From positions 10,999,213 to 11,063,212 of the forward strand of contig NC_092574.1 of assembly GCF_037975245.1 (NCBI RefSeq): a stretch of DNA of 64,000 nucleotides, in the 5' to 3' direction. This stretch comes from Apostichopus japonicus (Eukaryota; Echinodermata; Holothuroidea; Aspidochirotida; Stichopodidae). This document shows, piece after piece, positions 36,801 to 51,800 of this stretch. The notes under the pieces are model-generated. The model was given only the letters and a program-made list of their open reading frames with translations, did not search any database and had not been told where the DNA came from. Made by a program: the position numbers and the translations under genes. Position 1 is the stretch's first letter, and every line of letters starts with the position of its first letter.

Positions 36801-39800
36801 ATATTTATAAAGTTTAACTTACAAAACTGTCGATATTATGAAACAAACTACGTTCGGCAAAGCCCTGTTTCTAGACTGCCTAACAATCAGTTTACAACTG
36901 CAGTGTTTAACCGTACTTAAATATCACGGTAGGCTACAATGTGCTTCAAATTTTCTCAGGTACAGTACCTTGCAATACAACCCCCCTATCTAACACCTGT
37001 TTGTTAACATTTTTGGCACGGTTCCAAAAAACTTTTCATGGAGTAAACATTTTTGGCTCCACTCTAGAATTAGTCAGTAAAGGATCCGTAAAGTTATGCT
37101 GAAATATTATCTTAGACGTTCAAGGAAAGTAGGTAAATATCACCGTAACATTAAGGTAAGTAAAACACACCTCAAGCCAACCGACTCCTCCGCATGAACA
37201 AAACCATCTATTTCCCCTTATACACGAGGCACAGTCTATACCATACAGACATAGCACGATATCAAGGCCCCAATAGCTACAGTATGGCCATCTTTATGAA
37301 AGTAAACCTTGTAATTCCATGTTTTAGGCCACCAGGCGTGATTAACTTAATGCTAAATATTGTTTCCATGGCCTTGTAGAAATCGTCAACTTCGCAAAAT
37401 ACAATTAGTTGTGTTTTTGTTGTTACGTGAGATCCGTAACCGACGAAGTGGTTAGGCTATTTACTATACACTTAACTATGGTAGGATATTATTATTATCA
37501 TTATATTTTTTGTGGAAATTCTAGAAAATACTTTCTTTCCCCCGCTTTACACCATATGTGGTCTTCTGGTTTATTCATAAATGGGTGTACTAGAGCCTTG
37601 TTTACATGACACTTGTTGCATTTAGCACGATATGCCAGTTTTGCGTGAATTTTTCGAAAGTATTTTGCTCGATCTTTTGTAAAATTAGAAAGGTGTACCA
37701 ACTTACTTTTCGTACACAATTGATAATTTCTCTACTGATTTTCAGAGTTTTGTTCTCTATACAGTCAATGTTGTAAAGAACGGGTTTTTACGAAGTTCAA
37801 AAGTCAGTAAATGAAGTTGAGAAAATATTTCTTTTCAACTGTCTTAACCATGGAATGCTAGAATAACATTTCCACATAAAATGGAGAATTTTTTTTTCTC
37901 CATCTATTTCAAATTTCTTTCACAAGAAATTATCGTCATTTGTTCAATCCTCAAAAAATATCGTCTTGAAAAAAAATTATCGCGATAATAATAATTTTCG
38001 ATATATCGCCCAACCCTACTCATAATGCATGATGGTATGTTAGCAGCAGGCATTTGGCACAGTTGTTTGACATGAGATCATGTCACATGGAGAATTTGGA
38101 GTTAAAATCTTCAAGTGTGAGTTGGAATGAGAGAAAGTGAACAAGTTTGGAGGCATTTTACATGGAGCAGGACTTAAGCAAGAGTGTTTGTGTGCGTGCA
38201 TACTGTATCAGTTTATTATTTTCTTTGGAAGTGGGGTTTGCGGGTGTGTGGAAGAGAGAAAGATTTGTCTATCATGAACTGCCGATGATCAGAACTGGCA
38301 GTCTTACCATATTAATTTCCTCTTGTATGAATGTGTCAGTGATACGATTGATTATGTCCAGACAAGTAAGTGTTTATTGATCAGTTGCCTTGTTGATTGA
38401 ATTTAGGAGAACAAAGAATAGAACAACTTAACTGGAAAGTTGTCCAAAATGTCGGTAGTGGTCCAAAATATGTCATAAATTCATAGTTCATGCTTTCTTT
38501 TTTCCTTCACCTGAATAGCTAAGAACCAGAGTAGAAAATGTCATCAAATTCTCTATTATTTTCTTCTTTCTTTAGGCAGCCAGAAAGTCAATGGAGGGCA
38601 AATGTAAATTTTTCACGCCTGCTGTAAATAATTTATTACTAGAGTAAGTGCACACAATGACCACTTTCGTTTTACATTTTGTTATGATTATATAGTATAT
38701 TCTTCTCAAACAATATTGAAAACAAATTTGTCAAGAAATAAAGCCAAAGCACAAAACAAAAAACGGTTATTAAAACATTTTGAAATTTTGATTTTGGCAG
38801 CCCTGCAAAAGTTGACAATATAATTTGTAATGTACACGTTATATCTGTCACAGACATCCTTCAATCTTTCACCTCTTTTAAAAAATATCTTTTATTTATT
38901 TCTGTTTTATTTCTGTTTTTATTTTTCTGTTTTGTCTAAAACTTGTCATTGTGCATACCTGAGATTCTTACACTACACATTGTGGGGTTTGGTCATCTTC
39001 TTATCTCCCAATTATAAAAAAACAGAACATATTTCTTATCATGTTTTAGGAGTTCACCATCAATAAAGTATTTTATCGCATCGGTAAATATATATAAATA
39101 TTGGCCTGAAAGGTTGTTACTTTATGACACTCTTAGCAACCATGTGTATATAAGTGGAGAAGCCCAATGGCTTATCACATACAGTTTAAGTCGTCTGGCT
39201 ATCCGATTTTAAGTGTTGGCTCTTTTTGGATTATGTTGACCAGGCCATTTCAGATGGGAAAACTTTGGATTCTTTTTTCCTGGAAGGAAACAAAACCCCT
39301 AGTTTTTTTGGTCAGCCAGAGATCATATCCCTTGACCTCACAGATGCTATGTGTCCTTGCTTCCAATGCCACAGCTGTGTATATCCATTTGACCTTCCAC
39401 TGGACAATGATGTCCATTTAGTTTTTGTCTCTCTAAAATTCTTCTCTTCTTTTTCAATCCTCCGCCGTGTAGGATTGAAAATCAATCGAGGGAGTTAAGT
39501 TGTGGTAAACGGTCGTTGATCTACAACCACTTGGCATATCATCTCCCATGTACTAAGGACACTTTATTGAAGAGAGCCAAGAAGTTACGACTCGGAGCTC
39601 AAGATAGTCAGCTGAAAGAACCAATTTTAAGATTAAAAGAAGGTGAGATAGTTTTCCTTGTTTTTCCAGCAATTTAGTTTTCAATGTTTCATATTTGTTC
39701 TGTCAAAATGTTTTGCTTTTGGCCGGATTATTTAATAATCTGTGAGGTTTGTCGTCACTACAAATGTTGTCGTTTTGCACAATTCTCTCAGAATCGATCA

Positions 39801-42800
39801 GGACTTGAAGAGTTGTGTTCTCGTCTTTCTTTTTCACCTCAAATTTGTCTGTTTACCCCAAAAAAAATAATCATCTTACAATACAAGGGCTGGTAAATCA
39901 ACTCATTTGAGACGTTTAGGTCCAGTAAATCAACTATGGAAAACTGACGGGAATATTAAACAATTTTATATTTGCCTCATTTGCACAGGATGAAAGCTAG
40001 TCTGAAATAGTTGCAAATGGCCACCATGGGACCAACTAGGGGCATTCATATGGGACTGTCTGTGTTTCATGATGATCACAACACATTGGTTTGCCTGCAG
40101 TTCATTCATGTTTTTCAGTTTGCAACTGATTGGGAGAGTGTAAAACCAATTTTCAATTCATTCCTCTGGGAAAAATGTGAAAATAAACCAACAGCAAAAG
40201 GAGCAACAACTTTTGTGGGGTGGGGAGGGGCAGCAAGGTGATTGTTCATTCTGGCTATACTCATGCTAATCAGGTATTTCTAAGTATTATTAATTGAGTC
40301 GGCAGCATAATTTGTCCGGTATCATGAGCAAATCACTGAACACAACTGTGAAAGATGTGTAACAGTCTTTGTACAAAGGAAGCATGGCATGTTATATGAT
40401 CCTGGTCAGGGTTGTCACCACGCCGGGCGGTGCTACCCAGCTCTCAAAATTTCCGCCCGGTACTCAAGGTCAATTTCAGCCTTACCGCCCGGCACAAATT
40501 AGCCTACAGTACCGCCAATAAGTAACTTGGTAAAGATTAGCGCGATTCAGTGCAAAACGCAGCTTAACTGTAATTAACCCCGCGAATCACTGTCACAAAT
40601 TACCCGGCTCTAAAAATGGTCTGGTGACAACCCTGATCCTGGTATTCATAGCAGGCGCTCTTGGGGTTGTCGTGACCCTCTTTTGTGGTGGCGAAAGAGA
40701 TGTTGGAGAGTGGCCAGAAATTTGGGAAGAATAATAAAGTTGTCAATATTTGTGGGGAGAAAAGTGCAATAATCGAGCAACATTAATTACGTCAGAAATT
40801 GTAAAATATATTATACAATTTTGTAAGTCCCTTTACTGGTATGAACAAAAAACTCCAAAATGGAGGGGGATAGCTCTTCCATATACACCCCTTCCCCAGA
40901 CAACCACATCCAACAAAATTGTGATCGCCAATCCAAAATATTTTGAAGACCAAGGTTATGAAGAGACAAAATTAATGTGTAATCCATTTTGTGTAAAACA
41001 TGTTAAGGATTAAAAAATGGCTGCACAAGAATTTAACTATTATCTTTGATTCCCCTAAGTTTTATATGTGATGATGTGCATGAAGTTTGTTTTGCTATTT
41101 CTACAGCTATATCTGAGGTGATGCCAGCTCAGATTGAGAGATATCAAGAAGAATGTATAACAGCAGAACAAGCCAGACAAGAAAGGTAAACAATCCTGAC
41201 AAAGCAATTGGCAATCATGTCGACACATATATTTCATCATGTCGACACATATATTTCATCACGTCGACACATATATTTCATCATGTCGACACATATATGT
41301 CCCACCCCTTCAAAGCTCTTTCCTAATCCGTAAGTTTATAAATGTGGGAAAATAATGTAATGGGACACTTTTGTTTCTCATTTAATTTGTTTATTTATTT
41401 ATTTTTTTTATTTTTATCCTACTACAATAGCGAACAGAAAAGACAAAAGGGTTGATGACACAAGGTTTAACTTTAGAAAGAGAGGAGTAGTACAAAGAAA
41501 TTGTTGTAGGCTTGTAGAGCCGTACCCTAGCTTACAAAAAGTAAGAAAGGAAGTTAATTTAGACGAAAAAAAGACAAGTGTTATCTACCAGAGCAACATC
41601 TATCCCTCACTTGGAAGCTAATGCTTTTCCATTTTTATTTTCATTCTCGCTTCATAGAATTCCCACATCACTGTGCATCACCAACCAATAATACATTTAC
41701 ACAGAATACAGCCACTATCACTTATAGCAGGGTATATAATTTATCTTTGCTATCACATAGGAAAATGCCATGTAAAATGTGCAAATTGCTACACAAATGT
41801 TACATGTATAGCATGGGGGTTTTTTTGGGGGTGGGGAAGGGGGATGTATTGAAGCATATTATTTTTAGTATTTTTTGAGGAATAAACCTTGAGAACTACA
41901 ATTCACAATTGTGTCAACACTGAATTATTCTCTGATGATATGTCTCTCGGAACATCAATGCAGACTGTAGTAATAATGTAGTTAACCAGTGAATTAATAT
42001 CACAAATGATCCCCACCGTTAATAGCTATCATCCGTGGATGCATGAAATCCTGACCTAATAACCATCAAAATCTCCAGCAAAGTGTATCAGCCGAGGAGC
42101 CGGTCTTCATTGAATTATATAAACTACACAGGACAAAATTTAAGCCTATTGCCTTGAAAGGAAATTAAATGAAAGTCAGGGTCTAACATGATATTATAGT
42201 CTCTGTTAGTGAATCATGTGCATTGTCCTGGGAAACAGGGAAGTGGCAAATTCATTGAAGTCAAATGAACCATTCGAATTTGTAAATGAGGATTTTCTTT
42301 TCTGTGAAAAATGTTCATTGTATCATTACGGTTGATTTCGAGAAGGAAACGTTAATTGAGTTGTATATTTCTTGAACGGTAGTTTTATTTGACTGTGAGA
42401 GACTGTTAGTCTCAGGCCTAAAATTAATGTTGAATGCAGATCACAGTGCAAAGAGGCGTTGAAGCCAGATTCGGGATGTGGTCGCAAAGTTGCAGTGATG
42501 ATGCAGGTTTTTATGTTTTTTTTTCTTCTTTTTTTTTTCTGCCCTGCTAGTAATATCTGGTTCAAGCAAAGAATGAATGATATCTTACAATTGACTTTTT
42601 CTTGAGCAAAAGATTAGGGAAAAAATGCAGCATTATAAAAATGAAAAGTGACATAAAGGGAAATTGAACATAAAAGCCAAAGATGCATGTATAAAGCTGA
42701 TATACTGCAGAAACCTCCATGTTCACCACCTGACAGGCAAGATATGGCAAAATAAAAAAAAGAAAGTAGACGAAACTGGCATGGAGAGGTGAAACTTAGC

Positions 42801-45800
42801 TCCGTCTTTTAATCTTCATTAGACTGGAGGAGGAGGGGAAGAATGAGAAGTCACAAGATGAAGATGAGGAAAAGAACAAAGGACCTCGGAGTCATGCACC
42901 CCGGAGGAAATTTATCTGGTCTGATCACTTACGGTAAATTCGATTCAGTTGATAATTACTGTCACCAATATGATTATTCAAAAAAGGAAAGAAGCCACTT
43001 ATCCAGTGTATATGTCAAAAAAGGGACCAAAAAAATGTGATCTTTTTAAGTGTTTAACAACTTTATCATGGAAGTCACAAGATAGAAATTGATCTGGAAT
43101 GCTGTAGTCTTCAGGTAGAAGACAACAAACGTATTGAGCCCACCCCTGGTTTAGCACCCCGCTGTTTGAGCTCACGCCTGGTTTGACTACACCCTAGGTT
43201 GGCAACTCCCGTTGATTACCATATACCAGTTGTTGGAACACACCCCTGGTTGAGCAGATCCCGAGTTGACAACAACCTTGGTTGACCACACCCCTGGTTT
43301 GACCACACCCCTGGTTGGCAACTCCCGTTGATTACCATATACCACTTGTTGGAACACACCCCTGGTTGAGCAGATCCCGAGTTGACAACAACCTTGGTTG
43401 GCCACACCCCTGGTTTGACCACAACCTTGTTTGAGCATGTCTGTACATTACAGTGTCAACTGGATATGACCTTTGAGCAAAAGAGGGAGCAGAAAATTCA
43501 TTGAATTTTGATGGCCTGATATATTTCAAAAGTATTCCCTTATGATGATACTAGATTCTAATAGTGTGTGTGTGACTCAATTTGAAATTCATGTCCAACT
43601 GCACACTTAGGATGGAACTGACAGGTGGGTTTGTTCTTTTTAACTCAGTCGTTTGAGTGGACAGCCAGGTAACATTCTTCCTCTGGGGGGGGGACTGTTT
43701 ATTTTTGCATCAATAAACTACACAACAGGCGTCACATAACTTTGATAGAATAGAAGGAGAGAAGTACATGAAGAGCTCAAGCAAGAATTTAGTCCTGTTT
43801 TGTCATACCCTTCTTCTTGCAAATAAAATATTCAACATCTGAATGGAAACAAAACTTACAATAGAATGGAAAGGCATTTGCCAACTTTGTGAAGATGATG
43901 ATCAAGGAACAATTTCGAAAGGAAAACGCCATCATCTGCATAGCATCTAAATCCAGGTACACTGAAGACTTTTAATGAAAAAGAAGCATTCTCAATGGTA
44001 TTAAATATCAATCATATATTTAATCCCCCATTATGTATTTCCCAGAAGAAATTTTAATACAAATCAGTGCTGGTTTCTTAAATCTAACATGGCTCTCTTT
44101 CTAATCTCGTTCATTTTTTCCTTCCTTGTGGTCAGAAATCTGCTGTGCCATGTGGTGTGTATCAAGTTAAAGACCTACGAGATGTCCAAGACAAGGTCGC
44201 AGTCAGCCGAGGATTACCTGAAGGCATTTCTCGATGCTGAGATTAAACAACTCTGGCCCACCGGCTGGATGCAGACGAGGTATGGATATTCTCTGACATC
44301 ATTTGTTCTTTAATTGCTTCAGTAATTACTTGAGTTGTAGGTTTCTTGAGTCTTACACAAACAAGTTCAGATCCTAATTCAGCCTAGGCTGTTAAAACCT
44401 GCGACTTGAAAATAAGGAACACGTAGCAGTATTCATCAAGAGTCTGTAACTTTTGGTTGATCACAAAAATATGAAAGTAAGCTGTCTGCTGGCTGTTTAA
44501 GAATTTTCTAGTCCAAGTGCCAGTTTTGCTTTAGAAACCTATGTAAACACTTCAAAACAGGTCTTTGTGGCAGTTCAGAACGCCGTGGATAGAACAGAAT
44601 GTTGTAGATGTTGTAACTTGATGGTAACAGGCATCGGCTGTAAGTTTGTTATCTGGCTGTGACCTGTGTTCTGGTTAAGTTTACTACTACCAATTAGCTT
44701 TTAATAGCTGAACAGAGTCATTTCTTGTTTTCCAGTAATTTCAATTTTTGGTGGTAATATGCACCTCTCAGTTCCAGGAAGTAACTTGGGTTGCTGTGTC
44801 AGCAAATTGTACAATCTAGTAACTTTATACACAATGACTGATTAAAAGTCTCATTTTGCTGCGAGTCTTAGTTTTAGAATCTACTTGATTAATAAAAAAC
44901 CAATAAGAAGAACACGTAAAGCTAGCTTGGCAAATCGACTTACATTTCAATGAATGAGAAAGTATAAAAGAAAGGTGAATAATCGGACAAAACTTTTTTT
45001 TTTTTTTTTCATGCACTTAATGCTTATGTGAAAATTAGGCAGTGAGAAGAACAGAACCATTTCTTAGTTTCTTGCTTATCGTTCGTAAATTTGGGTGATA
45101 ACCAAGGTGGAAAAACATCCAGTACATTAGAGAGATGTCTTTGTATTTTATCCAAAAATAAAATATTGAAAGGTTTTGTGGAAATTTCTTACCAAACTAA
45201 AACAGCTGCTCTTCCTTCTGTTTCTTAGAATGCTGTTTAAGGAAAGCCGTTCAGTTCACAGCCCTATCACATCCATGCCCCCGAAACAGAAGAAGTTGAT
45301 CCCTCCCCCGAAGAAACTAGCATCCAAGAAGCCAGAAAATGCTGCTGCACAAGGTACCTCCATTCCCGGGAGTGAAGACTCGACCCCAGAATTGTCCCAC
45401 AAAGAGCCAAAAAGTCCTAACGTTTCTCTGTTTTCCAGCGATTCGCAGTCTCCATCTAGAGCGGCCAAAATGCCCGGGGAGGTCCGAACTCTGCTAGACT
45501 ATGCCGAGAGTCCCAGCGACGTGAAGAAGCCCGACGTCATCCCGACCCAGGAGCGACCTACGGGAACTCTGAGTCTTCTGGCTTCAGCGATGAGTGAAGT
45601 GGTGAAGAAACTTGAGGAAGAAAAGACATCGGGGGAGGATGACCCCGGTAGCGGAATCTTCGATGTCAGCGAAGAACAGCCAAACTTGAGAGAAGAGACG
45701 AGTAATAAACCAAAGGAAACGTCGGATACCGGAACCGTAAGGAGGAGTCCGAACGACGGTGCCTCGAGCAAAACCGCCGTTCGTTCCTTTCAACATTTTA

Positions 45801-48800
45801 TGTCTGCCCCGAAAGCGCCCCTTCCAGCTAGTCAGAGCAGTAGCAACAGAGAACAGGGAAGAATACCGATCCCCACTGTCACGCCTCCAAAGCCATCCCC
45901 TTCAGTGAGTCCGCAGTCGGCGGCGGACAGCTTCTCGCCGCCCGTGGCCCGTCTGGCTAGGCAACCTGCTTTGGAGAAGATGCCATCTAACCTTCCCGAC
46001 TCACGGATTAACGTTAAATCGTCCGCTCCATCCGCAATAGATTCCAAACCTCAGAAGACCCAATGGAAGAAGGAGACTACGCAACCATCAATCCTGTCAA
46101 GCAGCAGTTTCCTGAAGAGGACTTCTCCAAGTCTAGCCGGACCACTTTTGTCCAAGGTTCCATCGGTCAGCCCTCTAGCAGGTTATTCCAAGACCCCGTC
46201 ACCGAGTACCTCTCCTGCCAGTGGACAGGAGGGGGGGATGAGGTCACCGACTTTGTATACCAAGCAAAGACCTCACCTAGTGTCAGCATCTCCACGTAGT
46301 CCTAAACTACCGACACCAACTATCAGCCCCAATAATATGCAATACATTGGGGGGACCACTGCGTCAACAACCCACAGGATCTCTCCTTCCAAGGTTTCCC
46401 CATCCATGACGGTCACCTCGTACCCCTCCCCTCAGACATCTCCTGGCTATGGCAGCATGGCCATTCAGCAACAACCTTCACTCAGCCCTGTCCAAAGACC
46501 GAAGCCTGTTAAATTGCCCTCAAATCTAACGAGGAGGGGCTCTTTCCCGTCAATGGTCAACCAGGTGGTGACATCTCCTTTGACCTCTCCAACAACGTTC
46601 ACGTCGTCAGACGGCATAACCCAGCCAGCGAGGGGTTTCCAACACATAACCCTCTCGGATTTAGCAAGGAAAGCACCATCGACTCATCCATCCCCAACAT
46701 TCCCAGGGCTGTCCTCCCCGCCGGGGATCATTGGGAGAAGTGCATCGGTGGACCAGCTGTCACCCGCCATCGATAGCACAGGGGTGAGGCAGGGGCTGTT
46801 GCCTGGAATGGGGTTCATGCCGGGTCAAACTAGAGGTAAGCATACTGATTAAATATGGCCAGTGTTCTCTTAACTCTATAAGTGTTTTAAATTTAAAAAG
46901 AAAATTTGGTTTGATGTCCAAGGCAAAATGGTTTTACTGGAAAGACGGTTTTTAGAACCAGTTCCCCTTCTCTTTCGTTCACTACATCAGCTGGTACAAT
47001 TTATGCATTCGTAGGAAAATGTCTTTCAAAATTTAGGGTAGCTTTTCAATAAGGCATTGATAAATTTACAAAGCTTTTTGCTTGTGTAGCATGATTTGAC
47101 TGGATTCAGCATGGATGATAAAATGTTGGTAAGACATCTTTGAAGTTATGCATATTGATATCTATGCCTTGCAAGCTCTGTATCAAGCATAACATATTTT
47201 CTCAATTGAGAAGTTGATATCCTTCTCAACAGCAATAAGGGCCATGAGATGGGCTTGCATAATCAGTGAACTAATCACAAGTTATTTTAGGAATAAATAG
47301 TCCATGACCTTACTTTCATAGTCAATTTTGAACGGAAAAACAGAAAATTGCAAAGACGGTGCTGAGTTTATGAATATACTTTGATAAAGCAAGATTTTTC
47401 ATAATTTGCATAAAGCCTAACCGCATTTAAATTCAGTGTATATCCCAACCACAGTCAGCTTGTCCACCCCCTGAATCCTAATTGGCAAGCGACATTTGAA
47501 CAAAAACACATCAAACATGTGAGCTAAGAAGTGGACGGCAAATTGCTAAACGTCAAATTTCGGCAACCATGGATCGATCAGCTGCAGGGTGTGATCCAAT
47601 AAGTAAAACAAAGATAAGTTGTCAAATTTAGGTGGCGATATTATTTATCTCCTTCCATCATTGCGAATTATATCAAAACTTATATGTCAAAGAAAAGAGT
47701 CTGGGATATAAAGGATGAAGGATTGCCAGCAATACATGTGTGTGTGTGCTGGGTGGTAGGTTACTAGGCAGGGGCTATGGTATAGGACTGGAAGGTGAGG
47801 GGGGTGGGGGGGTAGCCAAGGGTTATATTTCCACAGTATCCTCTCTCCTTTTTGAAATTTCAAGAGTTCATTCTTGTGGGGTTTGATGTAGTTTTAACTG
47901 TTAATGTCTAGCTTATTGCAATTGTAATGGCAAAAAGGAATCCTAAGGGTCCCTCTGATCTTGTTATGTATCTTTTTACTTTCTGGGAAATGCTGGTACC
48001 CCTAGTAGTCACATTTTGTGATTGTGGTTAATTTACTATTCTTTAGGGAGTAGGGTCACCATACCTCCAGATGTTTATTTTTAGGTATTTCCAACATAGA
48101 GTTTGTAATGTAAAATTAAAAAGCAGAAACTTTTCTCCACTGTGATTTGGGAATCTAGTTCTAGTCCAATCTGAGCACAGATATGCAAACAGTCAATTTG
48201 CTAGATTGAGCATTTAAAAACAATTTTTTAGTCTTTTTCTTAATACTTAGACCTCTCTCCCATGTGCTGCGACAAGTTTGTCCACTTTTCTTCAGATGAA
48301 ATATGATAACCCTACTTGACAGTAACTATCAAACTAGCTGTTGCTACAAAGTGCAATGCATGTGACCATTCAACATACCTGTGATACTCTATTGAGTCAT
48401 GTGATTCTCCTTAGAGTCATGCGATTCTCAGTAGAGTCATGCAATTCTCTGTAGAGTCATGCGATTCTTGTCAGTCATGTGATTCTTGGGAGGTCATGCG
48501 TTTTGCGATTGTAATTCTCTTCCTCCAGGGGAGAGTCATCCTCTCCTGTATGGACTTGCCTCAAGACATCAACTACCTCATAGTGCAATGACCTCCACTC
48601 CTTTCTTCCCAGGTATATACTTAATCGGAATGGCATGCTCGACATTTTGTCACCCCATACTACATACTTCCATATATGCATGCTTCCACATGTAAAAGCT
48701 TGTTCGGAGATTCAGAGATATTAGACCATAGGTCAGGCCACAAGTATTCTACGTTTAGTCTTACTTGCCCAGTAACCTCCATCCCATTGCATTTGATTTG

Positions 48801-51800
48801 ATTGCAACATTTAAAGGAGAGGTCTGTTTGGCTTTAATTTTAAATCCAGGCAATAATTTGAGGCCAATAAGATGAATTAAAATTTTCACTTGTTGACATG
48901 TCAGTTTGCTAACAAGGCACAATGGCAGTTTGGATTATTTTCGAAGCTCCATCCTGAATTGATATTACTGGCCTGAATTTCCCTGCCTGAATAATGCAGG
49001 GAACCCAAATTTGTTCTGTGTGTGACGTACCCTGAGCTTATATATGGTCAGTGAATTATATTCTATTTTTAGGTAGGAGTAAAATCCATTTAATTTGACC
49101 CAGGGGATTAATAAACTCAGGATGTAAGCAAAGAAATCTTGCAGTATTCTTAAATATTCAAATGGGTTCTAGCATGCGCTATCTTTCAAACAAGTTTCTT
49201 CTCTTTCCTCATGGGTGGCAGGTAGTATTTATCAAAGAGAGGAAGAACATAACTTCAGAAACAAGCTGTTTGTATGAATGGCTGATAAGAGAGATCCATG
49301 ATTGCATTGATATATCTACAGCTTTGTTGACCAGTCGATGTGTATCTAAACTAGAATTTATCTTTTCATTTAGTTTTTAGTTTTGGTCATTTCAAAGTAC
49401 CACCACCTGCATGGATCATTTTTCTGTTGAATCATAACATGAATGTAAACCTTTGTGATAATTGTAAAGCCTTAAAAGTTTGGACAGGATGATGGTCAAA
49501 ACAGGTCCAGACCAAAAAGAGCAAAGCATGTGTTGAATACCAACGAAGTCATGTTCTTCAAGGAAATTTGTCGAAACAGATCCGGTGATGAGAGAAAATT
49601 ATGTTTCACTATCCATGAAGCGTTAATTCTTTTTCCAAAATGATCGGACCTCCATGGTCTGACTTGCTAAGAAATACAATGATCTGAAGTTCTATATATA
49701 TATAAATAAAAATAAAATAAATCAAAAGTGCAAAATAACCAGGCTTCTGGATAAAAATATGAAGTGACATTTTGAAGGACCCATCCAAATAACCAGCCAA
49801 AGAAATGATCTTCACTACTACTAAGATAATTTAACAATGAAGGTCAAAGACCAGATATGGTTGAAACCTGTACTTAGGGTCATAATCCTTTGCATCTATA
49901 TGGAATTTGCAGATATTGGATAAATCATCTCCTGAGGTAGTCGTCGAGAAACTTTGATTGCTGACACTCTGAAGGGTCGTTTCTCAAAACTTAAAATTAA
50001 TCAGGAAATGAAATGTAGCCTAATATGCAGAATGTTTCTCACCTTTAATAAACTAATAATATTTAATCCAGGACTAATGCAACCTTATGTCACACAGCTA
50101 AGAAATAAAAATTTTGAAACTTGATAGTGGCTTTGACTTTACTTCAGGAAGCATACACAACGATGGTAAACATCAAGCAAGAAACATGGATATGTATCGA
50201 AAAGGTTAAAACTACATAATTAGTGAACAATTGAAATAACCCTGTCATCAATTAAGAGTTACATTGGATACTATTATTCTATACTATTCTGTTTAGTTTT
50301 TGCTTGGCCACCAAAAATGCAAATTGGTTGTGTCTGTTGACGGAAAGAAGAAAGAGATAAAGCCAAAGAATGATGTAGGATATTAGGGATGGTAACCTAT
50401 GGTTCTTAGGGTATACAGAACATGGTACTGTATATTCCCCTTCCCCCTGCTCTTCCTCGCAAAAGCTGAAATATTGAAAGAGTAAGATTCAATGTAGAAA
50501 TAAATAAACAGGAAGAAAAGACAGTACAGATCTGTGCAAGTCACATTGCCAAGTCTGGGTTATCATGTACTTTATTTGCTTCAAATTGCAAGCTAGGTTA
50601 AAGTTAGTAAGCAAAGTTGGTTGTAGTTTCATAGTTCAACCGTTTTTTTCTTCTTGACCAAACATTTACTCCAGTACAACTCGTTCAAAAGCTGGTATTA
50701 ATATCTCACCATTGCTTTCCCATTTCCCTTCTCTCTATCCCCCCCCCCCCCCCAGGATAAGATAAAGTAGTTCTGGAAAGTGAGAGAAGCCCAAATGATT
50801 GTGAGTAGAAAGGCTTGAAAGAAGAAGGTCAAGTTTATTAAGTCTTAGGCTACTTGGCTCCGATATTGGAAGGACATGCCAGCTAACTTTCAGGTCCCCC
50901 TTTAGATAGCAAATTGGTTGACAGGTTGTTAAAGAACCCAGTGTTTCAGGATAGGAAATTCAATTTGATACATTTTCCAAGGCTGTAATACTTTTAATGC
51001 AAGGTGCTGGTTTGATGGAGTCGATCATTTCTTTTCTGGAATCATTATTATCTGTCTTTGCGTACTTTTACACTGTAACTGACTGGTGTCTGTTATTTGT
51101 CTGCCTGCTTGTCTCATATATCTGTCTGTCAACACGTTTACAAAATAATTCTGATGGAAATATTGCATGATTTCTGTGTTACTTTAACGCACACGTTCTC
51201 TGGGATGAAGCCGAACCAATAAGGTTTAATGTACAAATGTTAGGATAAAGTTCACATAGTTCCTCTGAGGGCAAAGGTTGTAATAATTGACATAGAACAT
51301 TGTTTCCCTTTCTGGAGACATGCGTGGATGGGTCATCAATGTTACTCATTATTATTGTTCAGGCGTGTCTCAAGTTCAGGACTTCAAGGTCAAAGGTCAA
51401 GGTCATTATTCTTGGCCATTGCTTATATGTAAACTTGTAAAACAAACTGTCCTGGTCAACAGGAATGTGCGGATGCAAATTCGTACAGTTATTGGTCATA
51501 TTGAGAGAATTACCTTAAAGGTAGAGGGGTTTCCACTTCGGGCCAGGCAGGTATGAGAAACCTCAAGCTGGGCTAAATTTAAAGAGTGTGTTTAGCAAAA
51601 GTCTCTTTTTTACTAAAAAAAAACTGGATTGTTCAGTATAATTCAAGGTATTTATTGCACTGGTTATATCAGTTAGGTGGGTAGGAAGCAGAACATACCT
51701 AGTAATTTTAGAAATGTAACATTACTGGCCGGCTCAAGAAAAATGGTGCTTTTAATGAGATATTGCTGGTCATAGGGCTTAGAGGCAATCGTCCAAGGGG

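Noticed and set aside
43125-43440. CRISPR-like array
   Set aside because: Units are contiguous and variable in length without unique spacers, in a eukaryotic intron.
43187-43529. Repetitive Gly/Val/Gln-rich minus-strand frames
   Set aside because: Same repeat read in three overlapping frames; a by-product of the 116-bp array.
46063-46299. Alternate-frame ORF inside ubinuclein exon 12
   Set aside because: Overlaps a well-supported coding exon whose phase is fixed by both splice junctions.
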